Source of the DNA: an uncultured Blautia sp.
Lineage (GTDB): Bacteria > Bacillota > Clostridia > Lachnospirales > Lachnospiraceae
Length of the DNA: 33,099 nt
Direction: 5' to 3'
Assembly (NCBI GenBank): GCA_938028845.1
Contig: CALIZJ010000237.1
Coordinates: 1-33,099, forward strand
Within the stretch, counting starts at the first letter, position 1. Each line of letters starts with the position of its first letter. Made by a program: the position numbers and the translations under genes. Below the pieces are notes generated by a model. That model ran no database searches, was not told where the DNA came from, and saw only the letters and a program-made list of their open reading frames with translations. Shown here in pieces: positions 7,371-15,982 of the stretch.

Positions 7371-7832
7371 TCAGTTGCTGTTGGTACTATTCCGATTGTC
7401 ATCTGCCTTGTTCTCGCCAGACTCCCTGTTGTGGTGTTCCTCCTCTGTCAGCTGCAGCAGCATATCCTTCAGCTTTTCCGGCACAGGCAATCCAATGATC
7501 GCGCTGTTCTCCAGGATGCTCAGGCCCTCATTCGACAAATAGAAGAAAATCACCGCAGTGCGGATGGCGGACCCATTCCCGATCACCTGGGTGTCCACGA
7601 TGTTGGCAAGCCCCACAAGGATGAAGATACAGGCTTTCTTAGCGATGCCTTTAAACCCGATCTCCGAGGAAAGCTCCCTGCGCACTCCCGCGGCCAGAAG
7701 ACCGGTAAAATAATCCAGCACCACAAAGACGATCAGCGCGTAGAGGAACCCGTCAAACCCTCCCCAGAACCAGCCAAGGAACCCTCCAAAAGCCGCAAAC
7801 GCAAGTTCAATTTTGTCGATCACATTCTGCAT
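7371..7832 (-). CDS. Phage holin (TcdE-like holin family)
   Basis: A 153-residue membrane protein. Its hydrophobic segments include FGGFLGWFWGGFDGFLYALIVFVVLDYFTGLLAAGV and ACIFILVGLANIVDT, followed by GSAIRTAVIFFYLSNEGLSILENSAIIGLPVP, the signature of the toxin-secretion/phage-lysis holin family. The C-terminus is charged (TEEEHHNRESGENKADD). The start at 7832 has AAAGGAG 7-8 nt upstream; the upstream open frame to 8018 looks non-coding. It forms the lesion that lets endolysin reach the wall, and it is the first gene of the lysis block. No obvious promoter is visible just upstream. Confidence 0.93.
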   Translation of the reverse strand: MQNVIDKIELAFAAFGGFLGWFWGGFDGFLYALIVFVVLDYFTGLLAAGVRRELSSEIGFKGIAKKACIFILVGLANIVDTQVIGNGSAIRTAVIFFYLSNEGLSILENSAIIGLPVPEKLKDMLLQLTEEEHHNRESGENKADDNRNSTNSN

Positions 7833-8128
7833 AACATGCTCCTTTCCACCCATATCCGGGCAATAAAACAGGACGGCTGGTTCCCCAGTCCGCCCATGGT
7901 TGGTATCTATCTCAACACAGCGTATGCTGTGGTATTTTATTCTCTTTACACGATGCACATGCCGCGTATCCCCCCGCTCCAGGGGCGCATATCCCCGTAT
8001 ACAGACTTTATTGCACAAACATACCGCTTAAGGTTTGTGCGGTTTATGGTACAGATTTCAGTTGCTATTCCAGCCGGATAGAGTGATAAATACAATCACA
8101 AAAAGCCGCGGGCGGAAAGGAGGAAAAC
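7833..8128. other. Intergenic region between holin and SymE cassette
   Basis: About 300 bases between the holin start (leftward) and the first gene of the plus-strand pair. The part near 8013-8090 is a promoter box for the plus strand. I see no convincing gene or second promoter in 7833-8010. Confidence 0.6.
8013..8090 (+). promoter_or_regulatory. Promoter box with upstream dyad, SymE pair
   Basis: A perfect dyad GCACAAAC/GTTTGTGC (8013-8040) is followed by TTTATGG, then TTGCTA (8062-8067), 17 bp, and GATAAA (8085-8090). The dyad centre is about 35 bp before the TTGCTA, the same as in the boxes at 27.3, 27.7 and 30.1 kb. It reads into the SymE pair. Confidence 0.55.
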
Positions 8129-8434
8129 ATGATTACGCCTAAGCAACTGAAAGCCATCGACATTACCTATTTCACCATCCTTGCTTCAGGCAGCTTTACC
8201 GTGACGCTCCAGTCCAGAAACACCGGCCACTGTTGGCACATTCTTTTCCAGGAATACCCTCATTTTAAAAGCTGCCTCATCTACCATACCCACCACAAAG
8301 GAAGCCCTTACCATAGGCACGGCCACAGCCCTTCGCTTCCCGGATGTATCCGTCAGATAAAGCGCCACGATGCCTACTGGCTCAGCAGGCAGAAAAGTAC
8401 CCCGAAACCGATTCAAACAAACAGCAGGAGGTAA
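8129..8434 (+). CDS. Small conserved-looking protein paired with SymE
   Basis: 101 residues, beginning MITPKQLKAIDITYFTILASGSFTVTLQSRNTGHCWHIL, with a basic C-terminus. It is preceded by a very strong site (GGAAAGGAGG) and stops 4 nt before the SymE start, so the two form an operon. Several His residues (YHTHHKGSPYHRHGHSP) are notable but I know no function for them. The coupling and tight spacing suggest it is a partner of the SymE-type protein, perhaps an antitoxin or accessory factor; this is inference. Confidence 0.75.
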   Translation: MITPKQLKAIDITYFTILASGSFTVTLQSRNTGHCWHILFQEYPHFKSCLIYHTHHKGSPYHRHGHSPSLPGCIRQIKRHDAYWLSRQKSTPKPIQTNSRR

Positions 8435-8438
8435 GCGC

Positions 8439-8783
8439 ATGAAACAGAAAAATATCAAGGTTGCATACACCAGCCGCATCGTAAGCGGCTCCTACACACA
8501 GGTACCGAAGATCCAGATGGAAGGGAAATGGCTGGAAGAACTGGGCTTTTCCATCGGCAGCACCATGGTAGTGGAATACGGGGAAGGCTCCCTGCATATC
8601 CGCCCCATGACGGCAGAAGAACTGGCAGACCGCCGCAGAGCCGGGCTGGAAAAGGAACTCGCAGCCAAATCCACCGCCATACGAAGGCTCCAGAAAGACC
8701 TTCTGGAAGACTCCCGGAGACTTTCCCATGTAGCCGAGTCCAATCCCGGATACAGCTCCCCATCCAAGAAATCTTCCCGCTGA
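8439..8783 (+). CDS. SymE-like toxin (SpoVT/AbrB fold)
   Basis: 114 residues. The core KVAYTSRIVSGSYTQVPKIQMEGKWLEELGFSIGSTMVVEYGEGSLHIRPM follows the SymE pattern (PKI.L.GKWLE.LGF..G..V.V). A charged helical C-terminus (ELADRRRAGLEKELAAKSTAIRRL) follows. The start at 8439 is chosen because CAGGAGG lies 7 nt upstream; a longer in-frame version from 8370 would overlap the preceding gene heavily. SymE in E. coli is an SOS-induced toxin held down by the antisense RNA SymR. Whether such an RNA exists here cannot be told from the sequence. The pair is on the opposite strand to the neighbouring phage genes, typical of prophage cargo. Confidence 0.82.
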   Translation: MKQKNIKVAYTSRIVSGSYTQVPKIQMEGKWLEELGFSIGSTMVVEYGEGSLHIRPMTAEELADRRRAGLEKELAAKSTAIRRLQKDLLEDSRRLSHVAESNPGYSSPSKKSSR

Positions 8784-8790
8784 TCCCCGC

Positions 8791-10182
8791 TCACGCCTCC
8801 GTCAGCGTGTAGGTAATCTTCATGGTCTTATCCACGGTTTTTATTACCGCTGACGAGAGGTTATTGACAGAGGCCAAAAATGGTGTCAGGAGATAGGCTG
8901 TCCGGTATTCATTGCCGTAGCTGCCGCCCCAGCCGATCAGGAAATTCTTATACTGGAATAACGGAGTGGCCGCATTGTTGAGCCTTGCGCTTCCCTGTGT
9001 ATGGATTACTGTATCGTCTGACGTGATCTGGAAATCCCCGCCTACGATCAGGTCCCCGATCAGTGTCAGATACAGCTCGCAGGTGCCGGCCTCACAGAGG
9101 GGCTTCCACTTGGAAGTAAACCCGAACTCGATCAGGGACACGTCCGTGGAGTTGGCCAGATTGATCTTGTAGATCCCTTTCTTGTTATCGGCCGGCACAT
9201 ACAGATACCCATTCCGGACACAGCATTTCACATACCGTTCCGGGAAGGAGCCAAGCTCCCGGTTTCCCACATCCATCAGACAGGCGTTGGACAGCGTCCA
9301 CTGGCCTTCTGTGAAAGAATAATCGGTCTTTGATATCTTCACCCACAGCATCGAGGCATCACCGGAAGAATTGCCCTCATTGGAAAATCCATACCAATAG
9401 CCGTCCTGCCCGTCCATGAATTCCCCGTACTTCGTATAATCCCCCAAAAACTCAAAGGTGGCCGTTTGCAACGCCTGATCCTCCAGCACCGTATAGGTGG
9501 AGTCATCCAGCTTCTCATTCAGCCCAATCGAAAAAATGGGGAGCCGCAGCTTCCGGATACGAACACTGGCATTCTCATAGGTGATGGAATAAAGCAGGTC
9601 ATTCTCAAAATCCATCTCTGCCGCCTCAAAAAGCACCATTTTGCTGGCATCCGAAAGGCTCCCGATATCCGCCGCTTTCAGCTGCAGGAACGTGCTGGCA
9701 TCCGCCACCAGGCTGCCGTATCCGTTTTGTCCGCCCAGGGCGCTGGTCAGGGCCACCGCCGCGATAGTACCGTTCCCCTGGCTTGGTGTAAACTCCCAGA
9801 CAAACTTATACCCATCCTCCAGCGCCATGCTCTCCGTCAGGTTCAGGCTGCCCCTTGCCAGGTTGGACGTAGAATTGACATCGTTCGACGCATATGCCAC
9901 CGGCAGGTTATCTGACATCGCGTAAATGTTTGCCGCGTCCTCCGTCAACGCTTTGGAGAACAGCAGGATGCCGCCGATCATGTTGGGGCAGATCGGCAGC
10001 AGGTTCCCATTCCATAAAACCGCAGAATCATACTGCCCGGTGGCGGCATAAAAGATTCCCATTGGATTCAGGCCCAGGATATTGTTCACGGATTCCGTGA
10101 TCATATTTTCTTCTGTGACGGTCTCCACGGCTCCCGTAGCCGCATCCGTCAGCTCAATCGTCATGACACCTTTCAAAACCAT
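8791..10182 (-). CDS. Putative tail fibre/baseplate-associated protein
   Basis: 463 residues, starting MVLKGVMTIELTDAATGAVETVTEENMITESVNNILGLNPMG. The start at 10182 is preferred for its GGGAGG site 7 nt upstream; an ATG at 10198 overlapping the previous stop (TAATG) is the alternative. I recognise no catalytic domain. The beta-rich sequence contains propeller-like stretches (for example RYVKCCVRNGYLYVPADNKKGIYKINL, then EAGTCELYLTLIGDLIVGGDF), as in receptor-binding or baseplate upper proteins. Its place, last in the tail block just before lysis, supports a host-contact role. The function is inferred from position only. Confidence 0.72.
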   Translation of the reverse strand: MVLKGVMTIELTDAATGAVETVTEENMITESVNNILGLNPMGIFYAATGQYDSAVLWNGNLLPICPNMIGGILLFSKALTEDAANIYAMSDNLPVAYASNDVNSTSNLARGSLNLTESMALEDGYKFVWEFTPSQGNGTIAAVALTSALGGQNGYGSLVADASTFLQLKAADIGSLSDASKMVLFEAAEMDFENDLLYSITYENASVRIRKLRLPIFSIGLNEKLDDSTYTVLEDQALQTATFEFLGDYTKYGEFMDGQDGYWYGFSNEGNSSGDASMLWVKISKTDYSFTEGQWTLSNACLMDVGNRELGSFPERYVKCCVRNGYLYVPADNKKGIYKINLANSTDVSLIEFGFTSKWKPLCEAGTCELYLTLIGDLIVGGDFQITSDDTVIHTQGSARLNNAATPLFQYKNFLIGWGGSYGNEYRTAYLLTPFLASVNNLSSAVIKTVDKTMKITYTLTEA

Positions 10183-10196
10183 CCTCATTCCTCCCA

Positions 10197-12137
10197 TTAT
10201 TCTTTGCCGGATCCGGACAGTGTTACCGGATGGCAAAACGCCCCGATTGCCGGTCTTGCCGTCAGCCTATCCGAATAACTTCTCTGCACCAGTTCCATAG
10301 TCTCCATTGACATTTCATCCGTATAACCTTTCACCTGCAGGCCGCCGCCAATCGCAAAGAAGCCTGTGCTTTCCTCAATAGTGATCTTCCCGTCCCATGC
10401 CGCTGCAGCTGCCATGGCCTGCCCGCTGATAGAAGCAATGCAATCCCCGATGCCTACCGTGCCGGAGCCATTTTCCATCCGCAGGTATACGTTGAAGGTA
10501 TTCGTGATGTTCGCCACAACATTCTCAATCGGGTAATACAAGGACAGGATATGCTTCCCGCTGTGCCAGGTCTCCACCGGATGATGCAGAAGGATCTCCG
10601 TGTCGTTCAGTTCAAAGGTCACATAGCAGACCGCCTTCCCATCCTCCATCCAGGTGACCGGCAGGCTCACATCTACAGAAATGTCCGCGGTATCTGTCGG
10701 CAGGGAAACCTCCTCAGACGTGTCTGTACTTCCCTCCGAAGCATCCTCGGTTCCGGTTGTTTCTCCCGTGTCGGCATCCGTCACCCCATCATCCGAAGCT
10801 GTGCCGCTTCCGCCAGTAGATGAGGGGAATGGTACGACAATCGTCCCCGTGGCGTTTGCCGTCATTTCTATAGGCTCTGCAGCCGCGTCCACCACCACCT
10901 GCCCGAAGAACTGCGCGTGGTTTTCTTCTTTGGAAGCAAACTCAATGCTGATGATCCGCACATCGGTATCCCCAATGGTATAGGCGGAGGCATTGGTAAA
11001 GGTATGGATCCCGATCTTCCCCGCCTCGATCTGATTTAAAAGACCGGAGATGTTCTTGTCATTCTTGGACTTCGCCTGGGACAGCCTCGGATTCTTCCCC
11101 ACGCATTTCAGGCTTTGCCTCCCACCAATCTTCAATGTAAAAGACGTCACGCAGGTGATCTGCTTACTATCCGCCTGCCCGCCGGAGAAGGTCAGCACAT
11201 CTCCCAGATCCAGGGCTGGATTGCCGATGGTATCCGAATCAAAGGGAACATAATTTACCACAGACAAAGCTGTGAGGATGTTCCGGCAAAGCTCCGCTCT
11301 GGTCTCCTCCAGACCGAATTGCAGGAGCGGGTTTATCCCCAGGTTCATGGTCAGCCCGTTGTCTTCTTCCAGGGCATAATACTCAGCCGTCTGCGTCCGC
11401 AGGTTGGTAGAACTGACCGCTGTGTATCTGGTGACAAAATCCGAAAAGCTGCTGGAGAACCGGTGCTTCTGCATAATCTCCATCACCGGCATGTTCCCAT
11501 ACTGGCGAAATTCCAGCCTCCCTTCCCGATTGATGCAAAAGAAGCCGCCCAGCACCTGCGCTGTGAAATACAGCACATCCCGGTAGGTTTCAATATCATT
11601 CTCCGGATAAATGGAGAGCATCTTTGACCCATTAGGAAGCGCCTCAATCTCTGCCTGGCCCTGGGCAAGTTCCACCCCGCAGGCCGTACTGCACAGCGCC
11701 ATCATTCCATAAGCCGTTCCGATGGTCTCAAAGCCGTTGAAATCCCGGTCAAACCGGAGCATGTAGTCATAAGCCTTCAGCTCCAGCACATGGGCAGTCC
11801 GGTTGGCTTCACTCACTTCAAAGGTTCCCATCGGGACTGCCTCGTAGCTGCCGTCTGCCAGCCGCAGATGATAGGCCAGCTCCACCTTTGCGTCCTCCAG
11901 TGTGTACCGGTCGATATCCAGAAACAGGCTGATCCCCATTTCCGCTGCATACACCGCGCCAAGCTCAATCTCCGAATTGCCGCAGCATTGGGCTGTGATA
12001 TGGCCGCTTCCTTTTACGATATCCTCCTGCGTGAAGGGATACTCCACACCGGCCACGGTCGTGATCTTCCCCGTCCAGTAAACTTTGCGGGCGTTCCCCT
12101 GCACCGCCTGCAGGAACGCTTCACTTACTGGGTACAT
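10197..12137 (-). CDS. Distal tail/receptor-associated structural protein
   Basis: 646 residues. The N-terminal half (MYPVSEAFLQAVQGNARKVYWTGKITT...; LSIYPENDIETYRDVLYFTAQVLGGFFCINREGRLEFRQY) resembles tail-hub or tail-associated proteins of Gram-positive siphophages. Residues about 440-480 are a Thr/Asp/Glu/Ser/Gly linker (SSTGGSGTASDDGVTDADTG...). The C-terminal part is beta-rich (VTFELNDTEILLHHPVETWHSGKHILSLYYPIENVVANI), likely a binding module. AAGGGGGG lies upstream of the start. It lies immediately after the small distal gene and the tape measure, where tail tip proteins are found. Confidence 0.8.
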   Translation of the reverse strand: MYPVSEAFLQAVQGNARKVYWTGKITTVAGVEYPFTQEDIVKGSGHITAQCCGNSEIELGAVYAAEMGISLFLDIDRYTLEDAKVELAYHLRLADGSYEAVPMGTFEVSEANRTAHVLELKAYDYMLRFDRDFNGFETIGTAYGMMALCSTACGVELAQGQAEIEALPNGSKMLSIYPENDIETYRDVLYFTAQVLGGFFCINREGRLEFRQYGNMPVMEIMQKHRFSSSFSDFVTRYTAVSSTNLRTQTAEYYALEEDNGLTMNLGINPLLQFGLEETRAELCRNILTALSVVNYVPFDSDTIGNPALDLGDVLTFSGGQADSKQITCVTSFTLKIGGRQSLKCVGKNPRLSQAKSKNDKNISGLLNQIEAGKIGIHTFTNASAYTIGDTDVRIISIEFASKEENHAQFFGQVVVDAAAEPIEMTANATGTIVVPFPSSTGGSGTASDDGVTDADTGETTGTEDASEGSTDTSEEVSLPTDTADISVDVSLPVTWMEDGKAVCYVTFELNDTEILLHHPVETWHSGKHILSLYYPIENVVANITNTFNVYLRMENGSGTVGIGDCIASISGQAMAAAAAWDGKITIEESTGFFAIGGGLQVKGYTDEMSMETMELVQRSYSDRLTARPAIGAFCHPVTLSGSGKE

Positions 12138-12152
12138 CGGGCACCCCCCTTC

Positions 12153-12515
12153 TTAAAACTCCCTCAGCGTAAAACTCACGGTCCACAGCCCCTTCCGGGA
12201 CGTATCCTTCACAAGGGAAGCCTTATATCCCTCGATATACATCTCCGCCGTCTTTATCGCCAATGTCTCTGTGTCGAAGTAGCCCACAGAAATCTTTTCC
12301 TTCTGTTTAAACTCTGTCAAAACCTGCAGCCACTTCGCGGACACAGAGAAGGTTACCGGTATGCTTACCACGCCAAGGCGCACCACATCCCGCTGCATCG
12401 TCCCCGCTTCCGTTTCCCCGCCGGAATCCGCTTCCACATCCGCCATCTGTACCTCATAAGAGTCCGGCAGTGGGAGCGGTGTGCCGTCAAACATCAGATA
12501 CTGAATAAATGCCAT
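12153..12515 (-). CDS. Small distal tail protein (possible DUF6711-type)
   Basis: 120 residues (MAFIQYLMFDGTPLPLPDSYEVQMADVEADSGGETEAGTMQRDVV...LWTVSFTLREF). It resembles the small tail-associated proteins found directly after the tape measure in clostridial siphophages. Its start is 4 nt past the tape-measure stop, with AGGAGGGAGG overlapping the end of that gene. It is presumably a tail-tip or baseplate component; I am unsure of the exact family. Confidence 0.75.
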   Translation of the reverse strand: MAFIQYLMFDGTPLPLPDSYEVQMADVEADSGGETEAGTMQRDVVRLGVVSIPVTFSVSAKWLQVLTEFKQKEKISVGYFDTETLAIKTAEMYIEGYKASLVKDTSRKGLWTVSFTLREF

Positions 12516-12518
12516 GAC

Positions 12519-15500
12519 TTACCTCCCTCCTGACCGCAGGTTCTGCCTTGCCTGGGCTGTCACTACCAACTCATCCAGAAGCGTCCCGCCGACATACACC
12601 GGTATCACAATGTTGCCCTGCTGACCGGAAAAGCCTATCAGTGCTTCCGATACCGCGGAAGAAATGCCGGAGATCATATCCGCCATACTGCCGCCTGCCA
12701 CCATACCGTCTGTAAATCCATACCCGGACGCGTTCACCTTCGGAGTGACAACCATATCCGAAGCCACATCCCTCACCGCGTTCTCCACCAGCTTCCGGTT
12801 CCTCTCGATACCAGACGCCAGCCCCTTCATAAAGTCCGGCATCCAGGTTTCATAATCCGCCAGAGGGCCTTCATCCGGCGCGGAAAAGTGGAGGAAGGAA
12901 CGGATGCGGGCCGCCAGATTGGAAACCGTATTGATCACACCCTGGATCATACTGGAAATCCCGTTAATCAGCCCCTGAATAAAGTCCTTCCCCCACTGAA
13001 ATGCCTGTCCGGGCAGTCCCGTGATAAAACTGATAGCGGACGAAAAGCCGCCGGAAACCACCGAATACACGCCGGAAAGGGCTGATCCAATTCCGGAAAC
13101 CATCATCCGAAAGGCGGAAACCGCCGCTTCTTTCAGTGATGTGGCAATACTCACCACGGAACTTTTGATTCCCTGCCAAAGAGACACGGCGGTCTGCTTC
13201 AGGGCCGACCAGATTTGGGAGACGAATTGCGACAATGCCGACAATGCCGTCTGTACCCCCTGCCTCAGCCCGGAGGCGGCAGATGTCACTACCTGCCGGA
13301 TACCGCTCCAGATTTTTGAGGCGGCATTTTGGATATTAGTCCAGATTTTTGCCGCGTCAGAAGCCAGCTGCGCGAAATTCCCTGTCACCAGATCAATCAG
13401 CAACAGAACCGGCGCAAGGATCACATTTTTCAGCAGTTCCCAGGCACCGGAAGCAATCTCACAGATCCCTGACCAGATCCCCTGCAGGGTATTTTTCCCA
13501 TTCTCCCACAGGGATGTAACCGTATCCACCACCAGCTGCACAATCGGGTTCCCTAGAATCGTGTTCCAGGTATCCGTAAAGAAGGAAGCTACCTGCGACC
13601 ACAGGCTGTTCCACCACTCTGGGATGGTTGAGAAGAAATCTACAAATTTCTGAGCTGCCGCCGGGATTGTCTCCGTAAAGAAGACCACCACCTTGTCCCA
13701 AAGCTCCATCAGCTTTGCGGATACGGTTTCCCACAGCTGCCCGAACCACTCAGTAATCGCACCCCAGTTTTTCACCACAGTGATGATCACCGCAATCGCC
13801 GCAGCCACCGCCGCAATGATGCCGATGATGGGAAGCAGGGAAATATTTAATGCACCGAAGGACACTGCAAGAGCCGCAATGATCGGCACCAAGGCTGTAA
13901 AGGCCACCAGCAATGCACCGAGGATCACCACAAAGTTCTGCACCGGCTCCGGAAGCATGCCGAAGACCTCGCTCACCGCAGTGATGATCGCCACCAGAGG
14001 CGGCAGTACCACGTTGGCCAGCTCTACGATTTTTTCTCCCAGAGGGACCAGAGCCTGCTGAAGCTTCCTTGTATTGGCTTCCATCTCCTGCATGGGAGTG
14101 CCGGTCTGGTCAAACAGGTTCTGCGCAGACCCTGCCACGCTGTCATAGGTTTCACCCACCGATGTCAGGGAAGTGATGAACTTCAGGTTCCCATCCTCGG
14201 CCATGGTTCCAAAAGCTTCTGCCGCCATGTTTAATGCCTGCTGCTCACTGGTACAGTTTGCGATATCCGCCACAATGGAATCAATGACCTGCTTCTGGGT
14301 GGCCTCCCCATTCTGCCATGCCAGGAACAGCCCCTGGGTCTTCTGGGAATACAGGTCAATGGAATCCCCGATGGTGCCGTCCGCCAGTCTGGTAGTCACC
14401 TCATTGATGGCGTCATTGACCTTATCCAGGTTGTAAGCGCCGCCCTGCAGGCCGTTCTGAAGGAGCTGGAAATACTCGGACGCGGAATAACCTGCCTGGG
14501 CAAATTTGCCGGAATACTCAGACAGATTGTCACCCAGCTCATTGGTCTTATCCAGACCATTCTGTGTGCCCTTGACGATATAGTCCATTGCCTCCTGGGC
14601 TGTCATGCCGTACTGCGCCATCAGGGCATTGACACCACGCAGGGTCTCATTCATGTCGATACCGTACAGTTCATCCAGTGTCAGCGCCTGCTGCGTCAGG
14701 TTGGTCAGGTCAGTGTCGGAAAGCTCCCCAAGGTTCTTCTTTACCATGATGACGGCATCCGCCACGGACTCCATGCTGTCGCCCACACCGGCACCGTAAA
14801 CGTCCTTCACAATCTCCGCGCTGGCCTCAGCCGCCGCCCCGGTTTCCCCGAAGTAAGCATTTACCTTGGTGACCGCATTTTCCGTTTCCGCATAGGCAGA
14901 TACTGCCTTGTCTCCAATATCCTGTATCTTATCCCCAACAGCAGATAACTGGTCAGCCGCTTCCATAAGAGCGGCTCCCCTTGTGGCTTCCGCAATCTCC
15001 CCGATGTCGCCAGCGGCATCCTGGGCAGCGTCCCCTACATCGTTCAGATCCTCAATGAGGTTCCGGATGGCCTGCCCGTCATCCACCGTATCCAAAGCAT
15101 CCGTCAGCTGCCTGATATCTGCTTTTCCTCCGGTAGCAGATTTTCCAATCTTCTCAATGGCAGTCTTTAACTGATCCGAAGAAGCCGTGCCGCTCTTGAT
15201 AGCATTCACCAGCTTGCTTCCCAACACGTCCGCATAATCATCCACGCTGGATTCCGTAGCAGCAAACAGCTTGCCAAGCCTCTCGGTGTTGGTGGAGAGC
15301 CGTTCCTGCTCGGACTGCAGGCCGGACAGATCCGCCTTGTAGCGGTTCAATGTCCCCCTGGTTTCCTCCACCTCACGCTGGAAGGCCATATACTGGTCTT
15401 TTCCCAGATCTCCCCGTTCAAAGGCTTTTGTTACTTCTTCCTGCGCCTGCTCTAAAGCCTGCAGCTTCCTTTCGGTATCCCCGATGGCAGACTGCAGCAG

Positions 15501-15677
15501 TTCCTGCTTCTGGGCCAGAAGCACCGTGTTGGACGGGTCCAGCTTCAGAAGGTTATTCACATCCCGCAGCTGGCTCTGTGTCTTTTTTATGGAATTGTTC
15601 ACATCGGACAGCGCTTTCTGCAGGCCACTGCTGTCGCCGCCAAGCTCCACCGTGATTCCTTTGATCCGGCTTGCCAT
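12519..15677 (-). CDS. Tail tape measure protein
   Basis: 1052 residues. Residues about 10-150 are charged coiled coil (KALSDVNNSIKKTQSQLRDVNNLLKLD...). A TP901-type tape-measure core follows (VTKVNAYFGETG; LNMAAEAFGTMAEDGN). Hydrophobic segments lie at about 575-640 (VVILGALLVAFTALVPIIAALAV; LLPIIGIIAAVAAAIAVIITVV), then repeated Trp/Ala-rich stretches (ITEWFGQLWETVSAKLMELWDKV; IWSGICEIASGAWELL). At roughly 1.5 angstrom per residue it predicts a tail of about 150-160 nm, a siphovirus. AGGAGG precedes the ATG. It follows the tail chaperone pair, as usual. Confidence 0.96.
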   Translation of the reverse strand: MASRIKGITVELGGDSSGLQKALSDVNNSIKKTQSQLRDVNNLLKLDPSNTVLLAQKQELLQSAIGDTERKLQALEQAQEEVTKAFERGDLGKDQYMAFQREVEETRGTLNRYKADLSGLQSEQERLSTNTERLGKLFAATESSVDDYADVLGSKLVNAIKSGTASSDQLKTAIEKIGKSATGGKADIRQLTDALDTVDDGQAIRNLIEDLNDVGDAAQDAAGDIGEIAEATRGAALMEAADQLSAVGDKIQDIGDKAVSAYAETENAVTKVNAYFGETGAAAEASAEIVKDVYGAGVGDSMESVADAVIMVKKNLGELSDTDLTNLTQQALTLDELYGIDMNETLRGVNALMAQYGMTAQEAMDYIVKGTQNGLDKTNELGDNLSEYSGKFAQAGYSASEYFQLLQNGLQGGAYNLDKVNDAINEVTTRLADGTIGDSIDLYSQKTQGLFLAWQNGEATQKQVIDSIVADIANCTSEQQALNMAAEAFGTMAEDGNLKFITSLTSVGETYDSVAGSAQNLFDQTGTPMQEMEANTRKLQQALVPLGEKIVELANVVLPPLVAIITAVSEVFGMLPEPVQNFVVILGALLVAFTALVPIIAALAVSFGALNISLLPIIGIIAAVAAAIAVIITVVKNWGAITEWFGQLWETVSAKLMELWDKVVVFFTETIPAAAQKFVDFFSTIPEWWNSLWSQVASFFTDTWNTILGNPIVQLVVDTVTSLWENGKNTLQGIWSGICEIASGAWELLKNVILAPVLLLIDLVTGNFAQLASDAAKIWTNIQNAASKIWSGIRQVVTSAASGLRQGVQTALSALSQFVSQIWSALKQTAVSLWQGIKSSVVSIATSLKEAAVSAFRMMVSGIGSALSGVYSVVSGGFSSAISFITGLPGQAFQWGKDFIQGLINGISSMIQGVINTVSNLAARIRSFLHFSAPDEGPLADYETWMPDFMKGLASGIERNRKLVENAVRDVASDMVVTPKVNASGYGFTDGMVAGGSMADMISGISSAVSEALIGFSGQQGNIVIPVYVGGTLLDELVVTAQARQNLRSGGR

Positions 15678-15700
15678 GTGTCACTCACCTCCTGAAATAG

Positions 15701-15793
15701 AAAAAGCCCGGATTTCTCCAGGCAACTTTGAAAATCAGCACCTTTTCATTATCAGCACCTTTTCTGATTTTCCCTTTGTCTATGGGCTTTTTT
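15701..15793 (-). other. Nested hairpins with a 17-bp tandem repeat before the tape measure
   Basis: AAAAAGCCC (from 15701) pairs with GGGCTTTTTT (ending 15793). Inside, AAAATCAG pairs with CTGATTTT. ATCAGCACCTTTTC occurs twice (15734-15747 and 15751-15764), with a 17-bp period. On the minus strand the last arm is followed by T-rich sequence and then the tape-measure ribosome site. It could attenuate transcription or set the ratio of chaperone to tape measure. Confidence 0.6.
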
Positions 15794-15817
15794 CTGCAAA
15801 AGGTGTGGATATCCCGG

Positions 15818-15982
15818 TTAAAATAAATCGAAATCCTTCTGCGTCGCCACTACAGCATATTTATGCTCATCGTTGCGGCTCTCCACATACATGTCATTGA
15901 CCAGACCGATGGTTAAGAGGTCAAGCTCCCCGATAGACAGTCCCAGCTGCACACAACGCAGAAGGAAGAGGGGAGTCGTCAT
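15818..15982 (-). CDS. Tail assembly chaperone, downstream part (frameshift extension, gpT-like)
   Basis: A 54-codon frame from the ATG at 15982 (MTTPLFLLRCVQLGLSIGELDLLTIGLVND...TQKDFDLF). It is in the -1 frame relative to the upstream chaperone gene and overlaps its stop as ATGA. A perfect slippery heptamer lies about 20 nt before that stop. In lambda-like and many Gram-positive siphophages the second chaperone is made only as a frameshift fusion (gpG-gpT); here a fusion would be about 179 residues. Independent coupled initiation at the ATG is also possible. Confidence 0.8.
   Translation of the reverse strand: MTTPLFLLRCVQLGLSIGELDLLTIGLVNDMYVESRNDEHKYAVVATQKDFDLF

Noticed and set aside
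7833..8018. N-terminal extension of the holin
   Set aside because: The extra 62 codons lack holin features and precede a good ribosome site for the ATG at 7832.
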